44,854 nucleotides of DNA, from positions 1 through 44,854 of the forward strand of contig AQRW01000180.1 in the NCBI GenBank assembly GCA_000402295.1, read 5' to 3'. Source of the stretch: Candidatus Aerophobus profundus SCGC AAA252-L23. GTDB lineage: Bacteria; Aerophobota; Aerophobia; Aerophobales; Aerophobaceae. The notes below the pieces were generated by a model. The model was not told the DNA's origin. It was given only the letters and a program-made list of their open reading frames with translations, and did not search any database. Shown piece after piece: positions 16,171 to 24,738 of the stretch (position 1 is the first letter of the stretch; each line of letters starts with the position of its first letter). A program made the position numbers and the translations under genes.

Positions 16171-16324
16171 GGTAGTCGCAGGCTTTAGCTCTTCTATGAT
16201 GATTCGGTAGCCGCAGGCTTATGATGATTCGGTAGCCGCAGGCTTTAGCTCTTCTATGATGATTCGGTAGCCGCAGGCTTTAGCTCTTCTATGATGATTC
16301 GGTAGCCGCAGGCTTTAGCCTGCG
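16171..16324 (+). repeat. tandem array of REP-derived 35-bp units
   Basis: Four units start with GGTAG(C/T)CGCAGGCTT at 16171, 16206, 16231 and 16266; three are 35 bp long and the second is 25 bp through loss of a 10-bp internal block. A fifth start at 16301 is an intact palindrome (CGCAGGCTTTAGCCTGCG, 16307-16324). The repeated units keep only the left arm and end in CTTCTATGATGATTC. The array fills most of the 304-bp spacer between aspS and priA, which has no gene. Confidence 0.9.
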
Positions 16325-16330
16325 TTTATT

Positions 16331-16356
16331 GGCGTAAGTTAAAACTTGCGGATGCC
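16331..16356. repeat. REP-like palindrome before priA
   Basis: GGCGTAAGTTAAAACTTGCGGATGCC is close to the hairpins of the REP-like family but with imperfect outer arms. It ends about 20 bp before the priA start. Confidence 0.5.
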
Positions 16357-16376
16357 TTTAGGAAATCTAAACTATT

Positions 16377-18323
16377 ATGGTAAAAGAAACAAAACTGAAA
16401 ATTAAGCAGGCCGGGGTGAGTTACATAAGAATTGCCCTGAATCTTCCTCTAGATCAACTTTTCACTTACGAAGTCTCTCCTGAATTTAAGGGCGAGATAG
16501 AAATTGGTAAGAGAGTTCTGGTACCTTTCCGAAATAGAAAAAAGGTGGGAGTAGTAATAGAGATAACCAAAGAAAAACTTCCCCAGAAGAATATCAGAGA
16601 AATTATTCAGGTAATAGATGAGATTCCGGTTTTTAATCAAACTCTCTTAAAACTAGCCTATTGGATAAAAGATTACTACTTTTGTTCTCTGGGGCAGATT
16701 TTGTACACATTTTATCCTTTTCCCTATCCTTTAAAGTTGGTTGATGGAGGAAGCAAATCCTTGCTCTCCTTCTATTCCGAGAAGAGAAAATTAGAAAAAA
16801 TTAAAGATAAAGAGGACCACTCCATACTTTTTTTGAAAAAAAGCGATGCTAAAAGCAGCATCGGGTTTTGTCTGGATAGAATTAAAGATTGTCAAGAGCA
16901 GGGAAAACAGGTAGCCTGGATTGTTCCAGAGGTAAATCAGATTTTTCCTCTTAAAGAAATTCTCAAAAAAGAATACTCCGGCGAGATAGTAACCTTTTAC
17001 AGCAAACTTTCCGGACGGCAACGTTATAATAGATGGTCAAAAATGAGATGGGGTGAGGTTGGTCTGGCGCTGGGAACGCGTTCTCTGGTATTTACTCCCT
17101 TTCCTTTGCTGGGGCTCCTTATATTAGAAGATGAGGAGAACCCGGCTTATAAACAAAAAGAGGTTCCTCGCTATAACGCCCGGGAAATAGTCACTAAACG
17201 AGGAGAACTTGAGGGTTTTCCCGTGATTCTGACCAGCCAAAGTCCCTCTCTGGAATCCTGGTTTAAGATTAATCAGGGACAATGGCGAGATCTCTTCTGG
17301 GAAAAAAAGAGTAAAGTCCCTCGAATCAGCGTAATTGATTTGAGGCAAGAAAAAAGACAAATGCTTTCCGAGTTGCTCAAAAGGAAAATTTCCTCCTGTT
17401 TGCAAAAAAATCAGGTTACTTTGCTTTTTCTAAAGCACCGCGGCTATGCCAAATTTCTCCTTTGCCGGGATTGTGGAGAGGTGATTAGATGTCCTAATTG
17501 TAATATAGGACTTACTTTTCACTTAAAAAATCTACTCAGGTGTCATTACTGTAATTATCAGATAAATGTTCCTCAATATTGTCCTACCTGTGGAGGAAGA
17601 CGGCTTAGTCCAATGGGTACGGGGACTCAGCGATTGGAGAGAGAGGTATGTCGTCAGTTTCCCGGGATAGTGATTCAGCGAATAGACTCGGATAAAGAAA
17701 AAGAGATCTTCCCTGTTTCCCGATGGGTGGAAAAACTACGCCGAAAAGAAATTAATATACTAATAGGGACCCGGTTGGCAATAAAAGAAGAAATTTTGCC
17801 CTGGATTAGCTTGACCGGGGTGGTTCTAATGGATTCTCTCTTAAATCTACCTGATTTTCGGGCTACCGAGAGAGCTTTTCAACTTCTTATCAGAATATCT
17901 CGAGGAATGAACAAAGAAAGCGAACTAATAATACAGACTTTCAATCCTACTCATTATATTTTACGAGGACTGGGAGAAAAACAGGAGCAGTTCTATTTGG
18001 AGGAAACTCAGATAAGGAAAGAACTAAATTATCCACCGTTCATCCATTGGGAGAGAATTTTATGGGAAGGTAAGAACAGCGAGAAAGTTAACCAGGTAGG
18101 TGAGGAAATTGAAAGACGTTTGAAAGAGATTAAAACAGAATTTCTGGGTCCTTCCCCCTGTCCATTTCCCAAATTAAGAGGAAAATATCGCTCTCAACTT
18201 ATGTTGAAAATAGAAGATCCCGCTGGGGAAAACAAAATCTTAAGGCAAAAAATTGGTTCTCTCCTGAGTTCTTTCTCTAATCTCAGAGTCACCATAGATG
18301 TGGATCCTCTAAACATGCTGTAA
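16377..18323 (+). CDS. priA: PriA-like primosomal protein with degenerate helicase motifs
   Basis: PriA restarts stalled replication forks by loading the replicative helicase. The 648-residue protein has the N-terminal DNA-binding domain (LDQLFTYEVSP...GKRVLVPF, about 25-51), a helicase region, and all eight zinc cysteines (363, 366, 372, 375, 389, 392, 402, 405). The ATPase motifs are degraded: the Walker A region reads LKKSDAKSS (153-161) without the glycines of GVTGSGKT, DEEH is DEEN (252-255), GSATPSLES is TSQSPSLES, and the motif V and VI regions (GTRLAIKEE, LIRISRGMNK) lack the MxAKG and QVAGRAGR patterns. It is shorter than typical (about 730). It probably loads DnaB without unwinding DNA, as supposed for actinobacterial PriA. 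alaS follows after 25 bp. Confidence 0.88.
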   Translation: MVKETKLKIKQAGVSYIRIALNLPLDQLFTYEVSPEFKGEIEIGKRVLVPFRNRKKVGVVIEITKEKLPQKNIREIIQVIDEIPVFNQTLLKLAYWIKDYYFCSLGQILYTFYPFPYPLKLVDGGSKSLLSFYSEKRKLEKIKDKEDHSILFLKKSDAKSSIGFCLDRIKDCQEQGKQVAWIVPEVNQIFPLKEILKKEYSGEIVTFYSKLSGRQRYNRWSKMRWGEVGLALGTRSLVFTPFPLLGLLILEDEENPAYKQKEVPRYNAREIVTKRGELEGFPVILTSQSPSLESWFKINQGQWRDLFWEKKSKVPRISVIDLRQEKRQMLSELLKRKISSCLQKNQVTLLFLKHRGYAKFLLCRDCGEVIRCPNCNIGLTFHLKNLLRCHYCNYQINVPQYCPTCGGRRLSPMGTGTQRLEREVCRQFPGIVIQRIDSDKEKEIFPVSRWVEKLRRKEINILIGTRLAIKEEILPWISLTGVVLMDSLLNLPDFRATERAFQLLIRISRGMNKESELIIQTFNPTHYILRGLGEKQEQFYLEETQIRKELNYPPFIHWERILWEGKNSEKVNQVGEEIERRLKEIKTEFLGPSPCPFPKLRGKYRSQLMLKIEDPAGENKILRQKIGSLLSSFSNLRVTIDVDPLNML

Positions 18324-18348
18324 AATATTTACTTTGGAGATAAGAAAG

Positions 18349-20976
18349 ATGAAGGTAGATGAAATTCGGGAAAAATTCTTAAAATTCTTTGAGAAAAGGG
18401 GACACTTGGTGCAACCCTCGGCTCCTCTTTCTGTGGATGACCCAGAGCTTCTCTTTACCATTGCCGGAATGGTTCCTTTTAAGCCCTTTTTCTTGAGGGA
18501 AAAAGAACCCCCCGCCTCCCGGCTTACCACCTGCCAACTTTGTTTTCGTACCAATGATTTAGAAAGAGTAGGCCAAACTCCCTATCACCACACCCTTTTC
18601 GAAATGCTGGGTAATTTTTCTTTCGGGGATTATTTTAAAGAAGATGCCTGTGAATGGGGTCTGGAATTTGTGGAAAAGGAACTGGGCTTAAAAAGAGAAA
18701 AAATATGGACAACCATATTTAAGGATGATGATGAAACTCTATCTATCTGGGAGAAACTGGGAATACCGAGCTCCCGAATTCTTAAAAAGGGTGCAGAGGA
18801 TAACTTTTGGTCGGCCGCCGAAATCGGACCCTGTGGACCGGATACAGAGATATTTTTTGACCGAGGTTCACACTTTTCCTGTGGAAAACCTGACTGCGGA
18901 CCAGGTTGTAGATGCGCACGCTGGGTAGAGATATGGAACCTGGTTTTCATGCAGTTCAATCGGGATTCTTCCGGAAGACTCTCTCCCTTACCGGCCCAAA
19001 ATGTAGATACAGGTATGGGATTGGAAAGGGTAGCCGGTGTTCTACAAGGAGTCCAGGACGACTACCAGACCGATATTTTTCTTCCTATTATCTCCTGGCT
19101 GAGCGATGTTTCCGGCCAGAAAGAAGACAAAAAATCCTTCCGGGTAATTTCTGATCATCTACGAGGACTGGTCTTCTTGATCGAGGAAGGAGTTATACCT
19201 TCCAATACGGGCCGGGGATATGTGGTCCGACGGGTTTTACGGAGAGCCTTGCGTTACGGAAGAAAGTTAGGTCTAAATGAGCCTTTTTTATATCAGGGTG
19301 TTTCCGTGGTCTCTGAAGTAATGGGGAAAACTTATCCTCAAATCAAGAAGAAAGAAGTTATCGAACGTATCTCTCGGATTATTCACACCGAAGAGTCTTC
19401 CTTTCAAGCTACCTTATGGCGAGGAATGAGGCTTCTGGAAGAAGTAGTTAAAGAGATCAGGACTGAAGGTTTAAAAGTTATTCCTTCCAAAAAGGTTTTT
19501 CAACTTTATGATACCTATGGTGTTCCTCTGGACTTGATTGAAGAAGTAGCCGGTGAAGAAGGATTAATCGTGGATGAGAAAGAGTTTGTTACTCTCTTAC
19601 GCGAACAAAGAGAAAGAAGTAGAAAGATCCCCGTGACACCGGTAAGCTTGGATGAGAACAATCTGAATAAAGTGATTGAATCAATTTTGAAGAATGATCA
19701 TCCAACGGAGTTTAAAGGTTATGAGAAATTGGAGCTGTCAACATATATTTTGGCCATTATCAAAAATGGTCAACTCCGGGAGACTATGCAAAAAGGTGAA
19801 GAAGCTACGATAATTCTTTCCTCTACTCCCTTTTATCCTGAAGGAGGGGGTCAGGTGGCTGATCGGGGAAAGATTCTTACCTCAGAGGCGGAAGCTGAAG
19901 TAGTGGATGTCCAACGGAAGAAAGGGGTAATCGTTCATCAGGTTAAGGTTCAGCGAGGTGATCTGCGAAAGAACCAGGAAGTAGTAGCCCAGGTAGATGT
20001 TCAATTTAGAAAAGCAGTCAGTCGAGCCCATACAGTTACTCATCTTTTGCAGGCGGCTTTGCGACAAGTTTTGGGGGAAACGGTGAAACAAAGTGGGTCT
20101 TTGGTAGAAAAAGAGAGGCTGCGCTTTGATTTTACCCATGCTCATCCCCTTAAGGATAAAGAGGTCAGGGAAATTGAGCGCCTGGTTAATGAAATAATTG
20201 AAGATGATCTACCGGTTACCACCAAAAAAGTAGCTTTATCTGAAGCTGAGAAAGAAGGAGCTATAGCTCTTTTTGAAGATAAATACGCAGAAAAAGTACG
20301 GGTAGTTACCGTAGGTCAATTTAGCCAGGAGGTCTGCGGGGGTTGTCATGTTAGGCAAACCGGTGAAATTCGGGGTCTGACCATAAAAGGGCAATCGGCA
20401 GTAGCCGCTGGTATCAGAAGAATTGAGGCGCTGGTGGGAGCCCGGGCCTGGAGTGAGCTAGAAAGCAAAAAGCAACTCTTAAAAGAAATAGCTAATATTT
20501 GGGGCAAGAAAACGCCCGGGGAGTACCTGCTCACCCAGATAAGACAATTAAGAGAAGACCGCGATAAGCAAGAAGAGCAGAAACACTATTGGCAGAAAAA
20601 ATTTCTGGAAGCTGAGAAAGATAGACTGATTAAAGATTCCATTTCGGTGACCGGAGTAAAGTTGGTCAGGGGATCTTGGGGAGAGGTTGCCCCCGATGTT
20701 TTGAGAACGGTAGCAGAAGAAATTCGCGAGGATGTGGGAAAGGGGATTGTAGTACTCACTTCTACCAGTTTTGATAAGGCATTTCTGGTAAGCGCCTCCA
20801 CCGAAAGGAATTTACCCGCTCACGAAATTATGAAAGAACTTTCCCGCCGATGTGGAGGAAGCGGAGGAGGAAGATGGGATTTTGCTCAAGGGGGAACCTC
20901 TCATCCAGAGCGGATTAAAGATGCTCTCAGTGAGATTACTGAGATAATAGAAGATCTGTCTAAAAGGCAAGAATAG
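18349..20976 (+). CDS. alaS: alanyl-tRNA synthetase
   Basis: The enzyme charges tRNA-Ala and edits mischarged Ser and Gly. The N-terminal catalytic domain has FTIAGMVPFKPFF and FGDYFKEDACEWGLEF, and the Cys-rich segment before WVEIWNLVFMQFNR is typical. The editing domain has the zinc-binding HTVTH (about 561-565) and CGGCH, where most family members have CGGTH. A C-terminal coiled coil and DHHA1 domain (GGSGGGRWDFAQGG) complete the 875 residues. ATG 18349 was chosen because GGAG lies nine bases upstream; the frame extends to a TTG at 18334. The stop is four bases from the convergent tRNA-Thr. Confidence 0.96.
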   Translation: MKVDEIREKFLKFFEKRGHLVQPSAPLSVDDPELLFTIAGMVPFKPFFLREKEPPASRLTTCQLCFRTNDLERVGQTPYHHTLFEMLGNFSFGDYFKEDACEWGLEFVEKELGLKREKIWTTIFKDDDETLSIWEKLGIPSSRILKKGAEDNFWSAAEIGPCGPDTEIFFDRGSHFSCGKPDCGPGCRCARWVEIWNLVFMQFNRDSSGRLSPLPAQNVDTGMGLERVAGVLQGVQDDYQTDIFLPIISWLSDVSGQKEDKKSFRVISDHLRGLVFLIEEGVIPSNTGRGYVVRRVLRRALRYGRKLGLNEPFLYQGVSVVSEVMGKTYPQIKKKEVIERISRIIHTEESSFQATLWRGMRLLEEVVKEIRTEGLKVIPSKKVFQLYDTYGVPLDLIEEVAGEEGLIVDEKEFVTLLREQRERSRKIPVTPVSLDENNLNKVIESILKNDHPTEFKGYEKLELSTYILAIIKNGQLRETMQKGEEATIILSSTPFYPEGGGQVADRGKILTSEAEAEVVDVQRKKGVIVHQVKVQRGDLRKNQEVVAQVDVQFRKAVSRAHTVTHLLQAALRQVLGETVKQSGSLVEKERLRFDFTHAHPLKDKEVREIERLVNEIIEDDLPVTTKKVALSEAEKEGAIALFEDKYAEKVRVVTVGQFSQEVCGGCHVRQTGEIRGLTIKGQSAVAAGIRRIEALVGARAWSELESKKQLLKEIANIWGKKTPGEYLLTQIRQLREDRDKQEEQKHYWQKKFLEAEKDRLIKDSISVTGVKLVRGSWGEVAPDVLRTVAEEIREDVGKGIVVLTSTSFDKAFLVSASTERNLPAHEIMKELSRRCGGSGGGRWDFAQGGTSHPERIKDALSEITEIIEDLSKRQE

Positions 20977-20980
20977 TGGG

Positions 20981-21053
20981 AGCTGGCGGAGGGACTTGAA
21001 CCCCCAACCTGGTGATTACAAATCACCCGCTCTGCCAGTTGAGCTACGCCAGC
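20981..21053 (-). tRNA. tRNA-Thr (UGU)
   Basis: The acceptor stem GCTGGCG/CGCCAGC is perfect, and the anticodon stem GGTGA/TCACC encloses TTTGTAA, giving anticodon UGU. The T arm has GGGTTCAAGTCCC. CCA is not encoded (the discriminator T is followed by CCC). It lies between the ends of alaS and a REP-like cluster. Confidence 0.96.
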
Positions 21054-21085
21054 TTAAGTTTTTGTAATAGTTTAGATTTCATAAA

Positions 21086-21177
21086 GGTAGCCGCAAGTTT
21101 TAACTTGCGTAAAAAGGTTATGGTAGTCGCAGCTTTTAAGCTGCGCAAATAAACGCAGGCTAAAGCCTGCGGCTACC
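21086..21177. repeat. cluster of three REP-like palindromes
   Basis: Hairpins CGCAAGTTTTAACTTGCG (21092-21109), CGCAGCTTTTAAGCTGCG (21128-21145) and CGCAGGCTAAAGCCTGCG (21154-21171) lie in a row. The first two are preceded by GGTAGCC or GGTAGTC; the third carries its head as GGCTACC on the other side, so it is inverted. This head-to-head arrangement is like a bacterial interspersed mosaic element. The rest of 21054-21313 holds no gene. Confidence 0.85.
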
Positions 21178-21313
21178 ACTTTATCTTCGTCAGAGAAAGC
21201 TCTTGTTCTATATGAGACTGCCATGCCTCCCAAGGGCAGACTCGCAATGATGGAAGTGGATGGATTGTTGTAAGGGTAGGGAAGGCTAAAGCCTTCCCTT
21301 TTCCCTACTTTAT

Positions 21314-21949
21314 TCAAAGTTTTTCTATTTTTAAAAAATCGAACTCAGCAACACAACCTTCCCCTTTTGGACTGCAAGCAAATAGCCCACCCTTGACAGG
21401 AATACTATTATCCTGGTTATGAAGATGAGCCATCCTTATCTGAGTCCAGTTACCCTCTCTTCCCTCTCCTGGTTTTGTATCATTCTCTCGATATTCAACA
21501 ATATAATCATTCCCTTTTCGGCTTATTCTCAATAGAAACTCATTAAGATCCGGAGAAATATCCTGGGTTGACCAATCGGAATAGCCAAAATTAGTAACTA
21601 CTACACCAAGTTTGCTGGGAATATCAGGTTCATATTCCACACAAGCTTTGAGCCAACACTGTGGTGAGATACGAACCATTAATCCGGCCTGATCGTATTG
21701 GTGGACCGGGCTAAATCTGACCTGGGTAGTTATAACCACATTATCTTCAATCTCGGCAAACAAGAAATGGCCATTATCGGCGGCAAAACCATAGTATGTC
21801 TTCTGCCAAAAATCAGTTTTTGCCTCCGGCTGGACAATTAGAGATGATCTCGCAGTATCTATTGACCATTCTTTTGGGGAATTGAGCCAATTAAGCCTGG
21901 GATCCAATTCTGACTTTTCAAATGTCTCATAAATTGGTAATTTACTCAT
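21314..21949 (-). CDS. DUF1349-family protein (concanavalin-like fold)
   Basis: The 211-residue soluble protein matches the DUF1349 family, with a beta-sandwich related to legume lectins and glycoside-binding domains. Characteristic parts are LNWLNSPKEWSI, QKTYYGFAADNGHFLFAEI, YDQAGLMVRISPQCWLKACVEYE and GLFACSPKGEGCVAEFDFLKI. No signal peptide is visible, so it acts in the cytoplasm. Its ATG overlaps the cysS stop as ATGA, so it is translated with cysS. The biochemical role of the family is unknown; carbohydrate binding is only suggested by the fold. Confidence 0.85.
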   Translation of the reverse strand: MSKLPIYETFEKSELDPRLNWLNSPKEWSIDTARSSLIVQPEAKTDFWQKTYYGFAADNGHFLFAEIEDNVVITTQVRFSPVHQYDQAGLMVRISPQCWLKACVEYEPDIPSKLGVVVTNFGYSDWSTQDISPDLNEFLLRISRKGNDYIVEYRENDTKPGEGREGNWTQIRMAHLHNQDNSIPVKGGLFACSPKGEGCVAEFDFLKIEKL

Positions 21950-23520
21950 ATATCTGCCACCTCCTGATCTGACCTACTCCTCATTGACCATCGCCAGGTA
22001 GTTCCTTTTTTGTCATCCTCGAGAATTATTCCGAGATTAGCTAATTTTGACCTGATTTCATCAGCCAGAGCCCAGTTTCTCTCTCGGCGAAGTTTGTTTC
22101 GGTAATCTACCCAGAGATCAATTACTTGTTTTGGGGGAAGAGATTTTATTTGGTCTATCTGGGTAGAAAAGTATCCCCCCGGCTTTTTACCCTTGAAGAT
22201 ACCAGCTAACTCTTGGTGAAGCTCATTTATGCTTTCCAGGGAAGGACTCTCTTTTTGCTGTTTTACCTGAAAGAGCCCGAGCATCTGACCCATTTGCCGA
22301 ATCCTGTCCCTAACTTTAATGAGGGAATTATAGGAAGCGAGATTAAGAAGATCAACTTTTTCCATAAAAAGATTGGCCTTTTTTACCAGTTGGAAAATAG
22401 CCGAGATAGCCAGAGGGGTGTTAAAATCGTCATTTAGAGCTTGGATAAAATTGTCAAAATTACTGTCAATCTCCCGGTCAAATTGGTTTATTTGCTCCTC
22501 ATTTTGAACCGGTGTGTCTTCCCGGGGTTTAGCCAGGTCGTCCACCTTTCTTAGGAAAGTGTGAACTCGTCTCAGAGCCAGAGAAGCTTCTTTGAGACTC
22601 GTTTGGTTATAATCAAGGGGACTACGATAATGAGCCGAGAGCAAAAAGAATCTTATTATTTCTCCCGGATAGCCCCTTAGGGCCTCTCTTAGGGTGAGGA
22701 AATTACCGGTGGATTTAGACATTTTAGCTTGACTCATAGTTACCAGTCCATTATGAATCCAGAATCGGGCAAAAGTTTTTCCGGTAGCACCTTCTGATTG
22801 AGCAATTTCATTTTCATGATGAGGAAAGACTAAATCTTGTCCTCCTCCGTGAATATCAATGGTCTCGCCCAGGTACTTCATAGCCATAGCTGAACACTCG
22901 ATGTGCCAACCTGGTCTTCCCTTACCCCAAGGACTATCCCAGGTCGGTTCTCCCTTCTTGGATTTCTTCCAGAGAGCAAAATCAAGCGGATCTTCTTTTT
23001 TCTCGTTGATTTCTATTCTTGCTCCGGCAGAAAGCTCCGAGGGGGTCTGCCCGGAAAGTTTCCCGTAATCAGGGAATTTTTTTACCCGAAAGAAAACATC
23101 CCCCTCAGAGACATAGGCCAGTCCTTTACGCTCAAGTCTCTTAATTAAGTCAATTATCTCTGGAAGATGCTCAGTAGCTCGAGGATAACACAAAGCTGGT
23201 AGGACACCCAGGGCATGCATCTGTTGAGAGTATTCTCCCATAAGTCTTTCGGCTAATTGGTAGATACTCAAATTGAGCATTTGAGCCCGATCAATCATTT
23301 TATCATCTACATCAGTAAAATTAGTGACATATTTTACCTGCCAGCCCTGGTGTTTCAGATAGCGATAAATAACATCGAAAATTACTGCCGCTCGAGCGTG
23401 CCCCAGATGCAATTCATCATAAAGAGTCACTCCACAAACGTACATTTTCACCTGATTATCATTCAGGGGCGAAAATTCCTCTTTCTTCTTTCTCAGCGCA
23501 TTATATATTCTCAGACTCAT
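21946..23520 (-). CDS. cysS: cysteinyl-tRNA synthetase
   Basis: The class I synthetase charges tRNA-Cys. HIGH is HLGH (38-41) and KMSKS lies at 266-270. The zinc ligands of the family fit Cys29, Cys209, His234 and Glu238 (in FPHHENE). The 524 residues are somewhat longer than the usual 460-490 through the C-terminal part, which ends in a Trp-rich GTTWRW segment. It starts four bases after the ispF stop, and the ispF-cysS order is common in Gram-positive-type genomes. Confidence 0.96.
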   Translation of the reverse strand: MSLRIYNALRKKKEEFSPLNDNQVKMYVCGVTLYDELHLGHARAAVIFDVIYRYLKHQGWQVKYVTNFTDVDDKMIDRAQMLNLSIYQLAERLMGEYSQQMHALGVLPALCYPRATEHLPEIIDLIKRLERKGLAYVSEGDVFFRVKKFPDYGKLSGQTPSELSAGARIEINEKKEDPLDFALWKKSKKGEPTWDSPWGKGRPGWHIECSAMAMKYLGETIDIHGGGQDLVFPHHENEIAQSEGATGKTFARFWIHNGLVTMSQAKMSKSTGNFLTLREALRGYPGEIIRFFLLSAHYRSPLDYNQTSLKEASLALRRVHTFLRKVDDLAKPREDTPVQNEEQINQFDREIDSNFDNFIQALNDDFNTPLAISAIFQLVKKANLFMEKVDLLNLASYNSLIKVRDRIRQMGQMLGLFQVKQQKESPSLESINELHQELAGIFKGKKPGGYFSTQIDQIKSLPPKQVIDLWVDYRNKLRRERNWALADEIRSKLANLGIILEDDKKGTTWRWSMRSRSDQEVADI

Positions 23521-23524
23521 TTGA

Positions 23525-24007
23525 CTATCCCGGTGAGATTTTCTCTATATTGGCAATTGCCCAACAACAAATTCCTTTTTGGCCTTTTGCCGGGGAAAAA
23601 CCCTCCCAGGTGGTAGCTTTTATTCCTATCTGCCGGGGGGATATTTCCAGGATTTTAGCCAGATTTTCCTTCATTTGTGGGATATAAGGAGACAATTTGG
23701 GTTTGTCCACAACCACAACTGTATCCAGGTTAATTATCCGAAAGTTGTCCTCTTTAAGCATAAAATAAATTTTTTCCAGCAAAATCAAACTGGAGATATT
23801 TTTATACTGGAGATCAGTATCCGGAAAAAAATGTCCTATATCATCCATCCCCGCTGCTCCCAAGAGGGCATCACCTAATGAATGTGTCAGGACATCAGCA
23901 TCAGAATGGCCAGATAATCCCATTTCAAAAGGGATGTTTACTCCTCCCAGGATTAGTTTTCTTTCCCGGGCTAAAACATGAATATCATATCCTATTCCAA
24001 TCCGCAT
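23525..24007 (-). CDS. ispF: 2-C-methyl-D-erythritol 2,4-cyclodiphosphate synthase
   Basis: IspF cyclises CDP-methylerythritol phosphate in the MEP isoprenoid pathway. The zinc ligands Asp8, His10 (GYDIH) and His42 (DVLTH) are present, as is LSGHSDADV. The CDP-binding loop usually written TTTEKLGF or TTNEGLGF is TTWEGF here, two residues shorter; the essential TT and E remain. 160 residues is normal. It follows ispD by 11 bp. Confidence 0.95.
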   Translation of the reverse strand: MRIGIGYDIHVLARERKLILGGVNIPFEMGLSGHSDADVLTHSLGDALLGAAGMDDIGHFFPDTDLQYKNISSLILLEKIYFMLKEDNFRIINLDTVVVVDKPKLSPYIPQMKENLAKILEISPRQIGIKATTWEGFSPAKGQKGICCWAIANIEKISPG

Positions 24008-24018
24008 CTTGTCTACCT

Positions 24019-24738
24019 TTATACTTCTCCATAATTGGAGGTACCTTTAACAAAAATATTTTCTCCGAGAAGTACTTCGGCCATCCTTAAATCCAAAGAG
24101 GTAGTAATTTTAATATTTAATTCACTCCCCTTAATAATTTTAACTCTCTTACCCAATTTTTCTACTAAATAAGCGTCATCCGGGGCGTCCCATTTCATTT
24201 TCCTAGCCTCTTGGTGAGCCTTTTTTATCAAGTTTGGCTGGAAGGCTTGAGGAGTTTGGATTAGATAGATTTTCTCTCGCTTTAAAGTATTCAGGACATA
24301 ATCCTCCGGACCAGCTTTCTTAACCGTTTCCTTAAGAGGGATTCCTGGAGTTATAGCTTCGTACTCCTCGGAGATTCTAATAACTCTATTTAAAAGAGAA
24401 GCAGGTAGTAGAGGTCTGACTCCGTCGTGTATGAGGACAACATCAGCATCTTCGGTGAGATGTTTCAAACCTTGAAAAACCGAATCCATCCTTCTTTGGC
24501 CACCTTCAACCACAGCCTTAACTTTAGTATATCTTTCCGGCAAAATAACCTTTTTGGATAACTCGATCATTCCTTGAGGAATTACCAGGATTATCCGGTG
24601 TATCAAGGGACATTTTTGAAATATATCCAAAGTCCAACATATTACCGGTTGTCCTCTCAAAAGACAAAACTGCTTTGGTTTTACCTTTCCAAATCTTTGA
24701 CCTTTTCCTCCCGCTGCAATAATGGCTTCCACTCTCAC
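24019..24738 (-). CDS. ispD: 2-C-methyl-D-erythritol 4-phosphate cytidylyltransferase
   Basis: IspD activates methylerythritol phosphate with CTP, two steps before IspF. The nucleotide loop AAGGKGQRFGKVKPKQF (8-24) and the VLIHDGVRPLL segment (usually HDAARP) are clear, and the C-terminal half has QTPQAFQ and DDAYLVEKLG. The start is GTG at 24738, overlapping the preceding stop as GTGA. With ispF it shows that the organism uses the MEP pathway. Confidence 0.95.
   Translation of the reverse strand: MRVEAIIAAGGKGQRFGKVKPKQFCLLRGQPVICWTLDIFQKCPLIHRIILVIPQGMIELSKKVILPERYTKVKAVVEGGQRRMDSVFQGLKHLTEDADVVLIHDGVRPLLPASLLNRVIRISEEYEAITPGIPLKETVKKAGPEDYVLNTLKREKIYLIQTPQAFQPNLIKKAHQEARKMKWDAPDDAYLVEKLGKRVKIIKGSELNIKITTSLDLRMAEVLLGENIFVKGTSNYGEV

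Noticed and set aside
16171..16324. CRISPR array
   Set aside because: The units are contiguous with no unique spacers between them and no cas genes are nearby; it is a tandem repeat derived from a REP-like element.
21072..21317. An 81-codon open frame on the minus strand
   Set aside because: It is read through three REP-like palindromes and has no ribosome binding site or homology.
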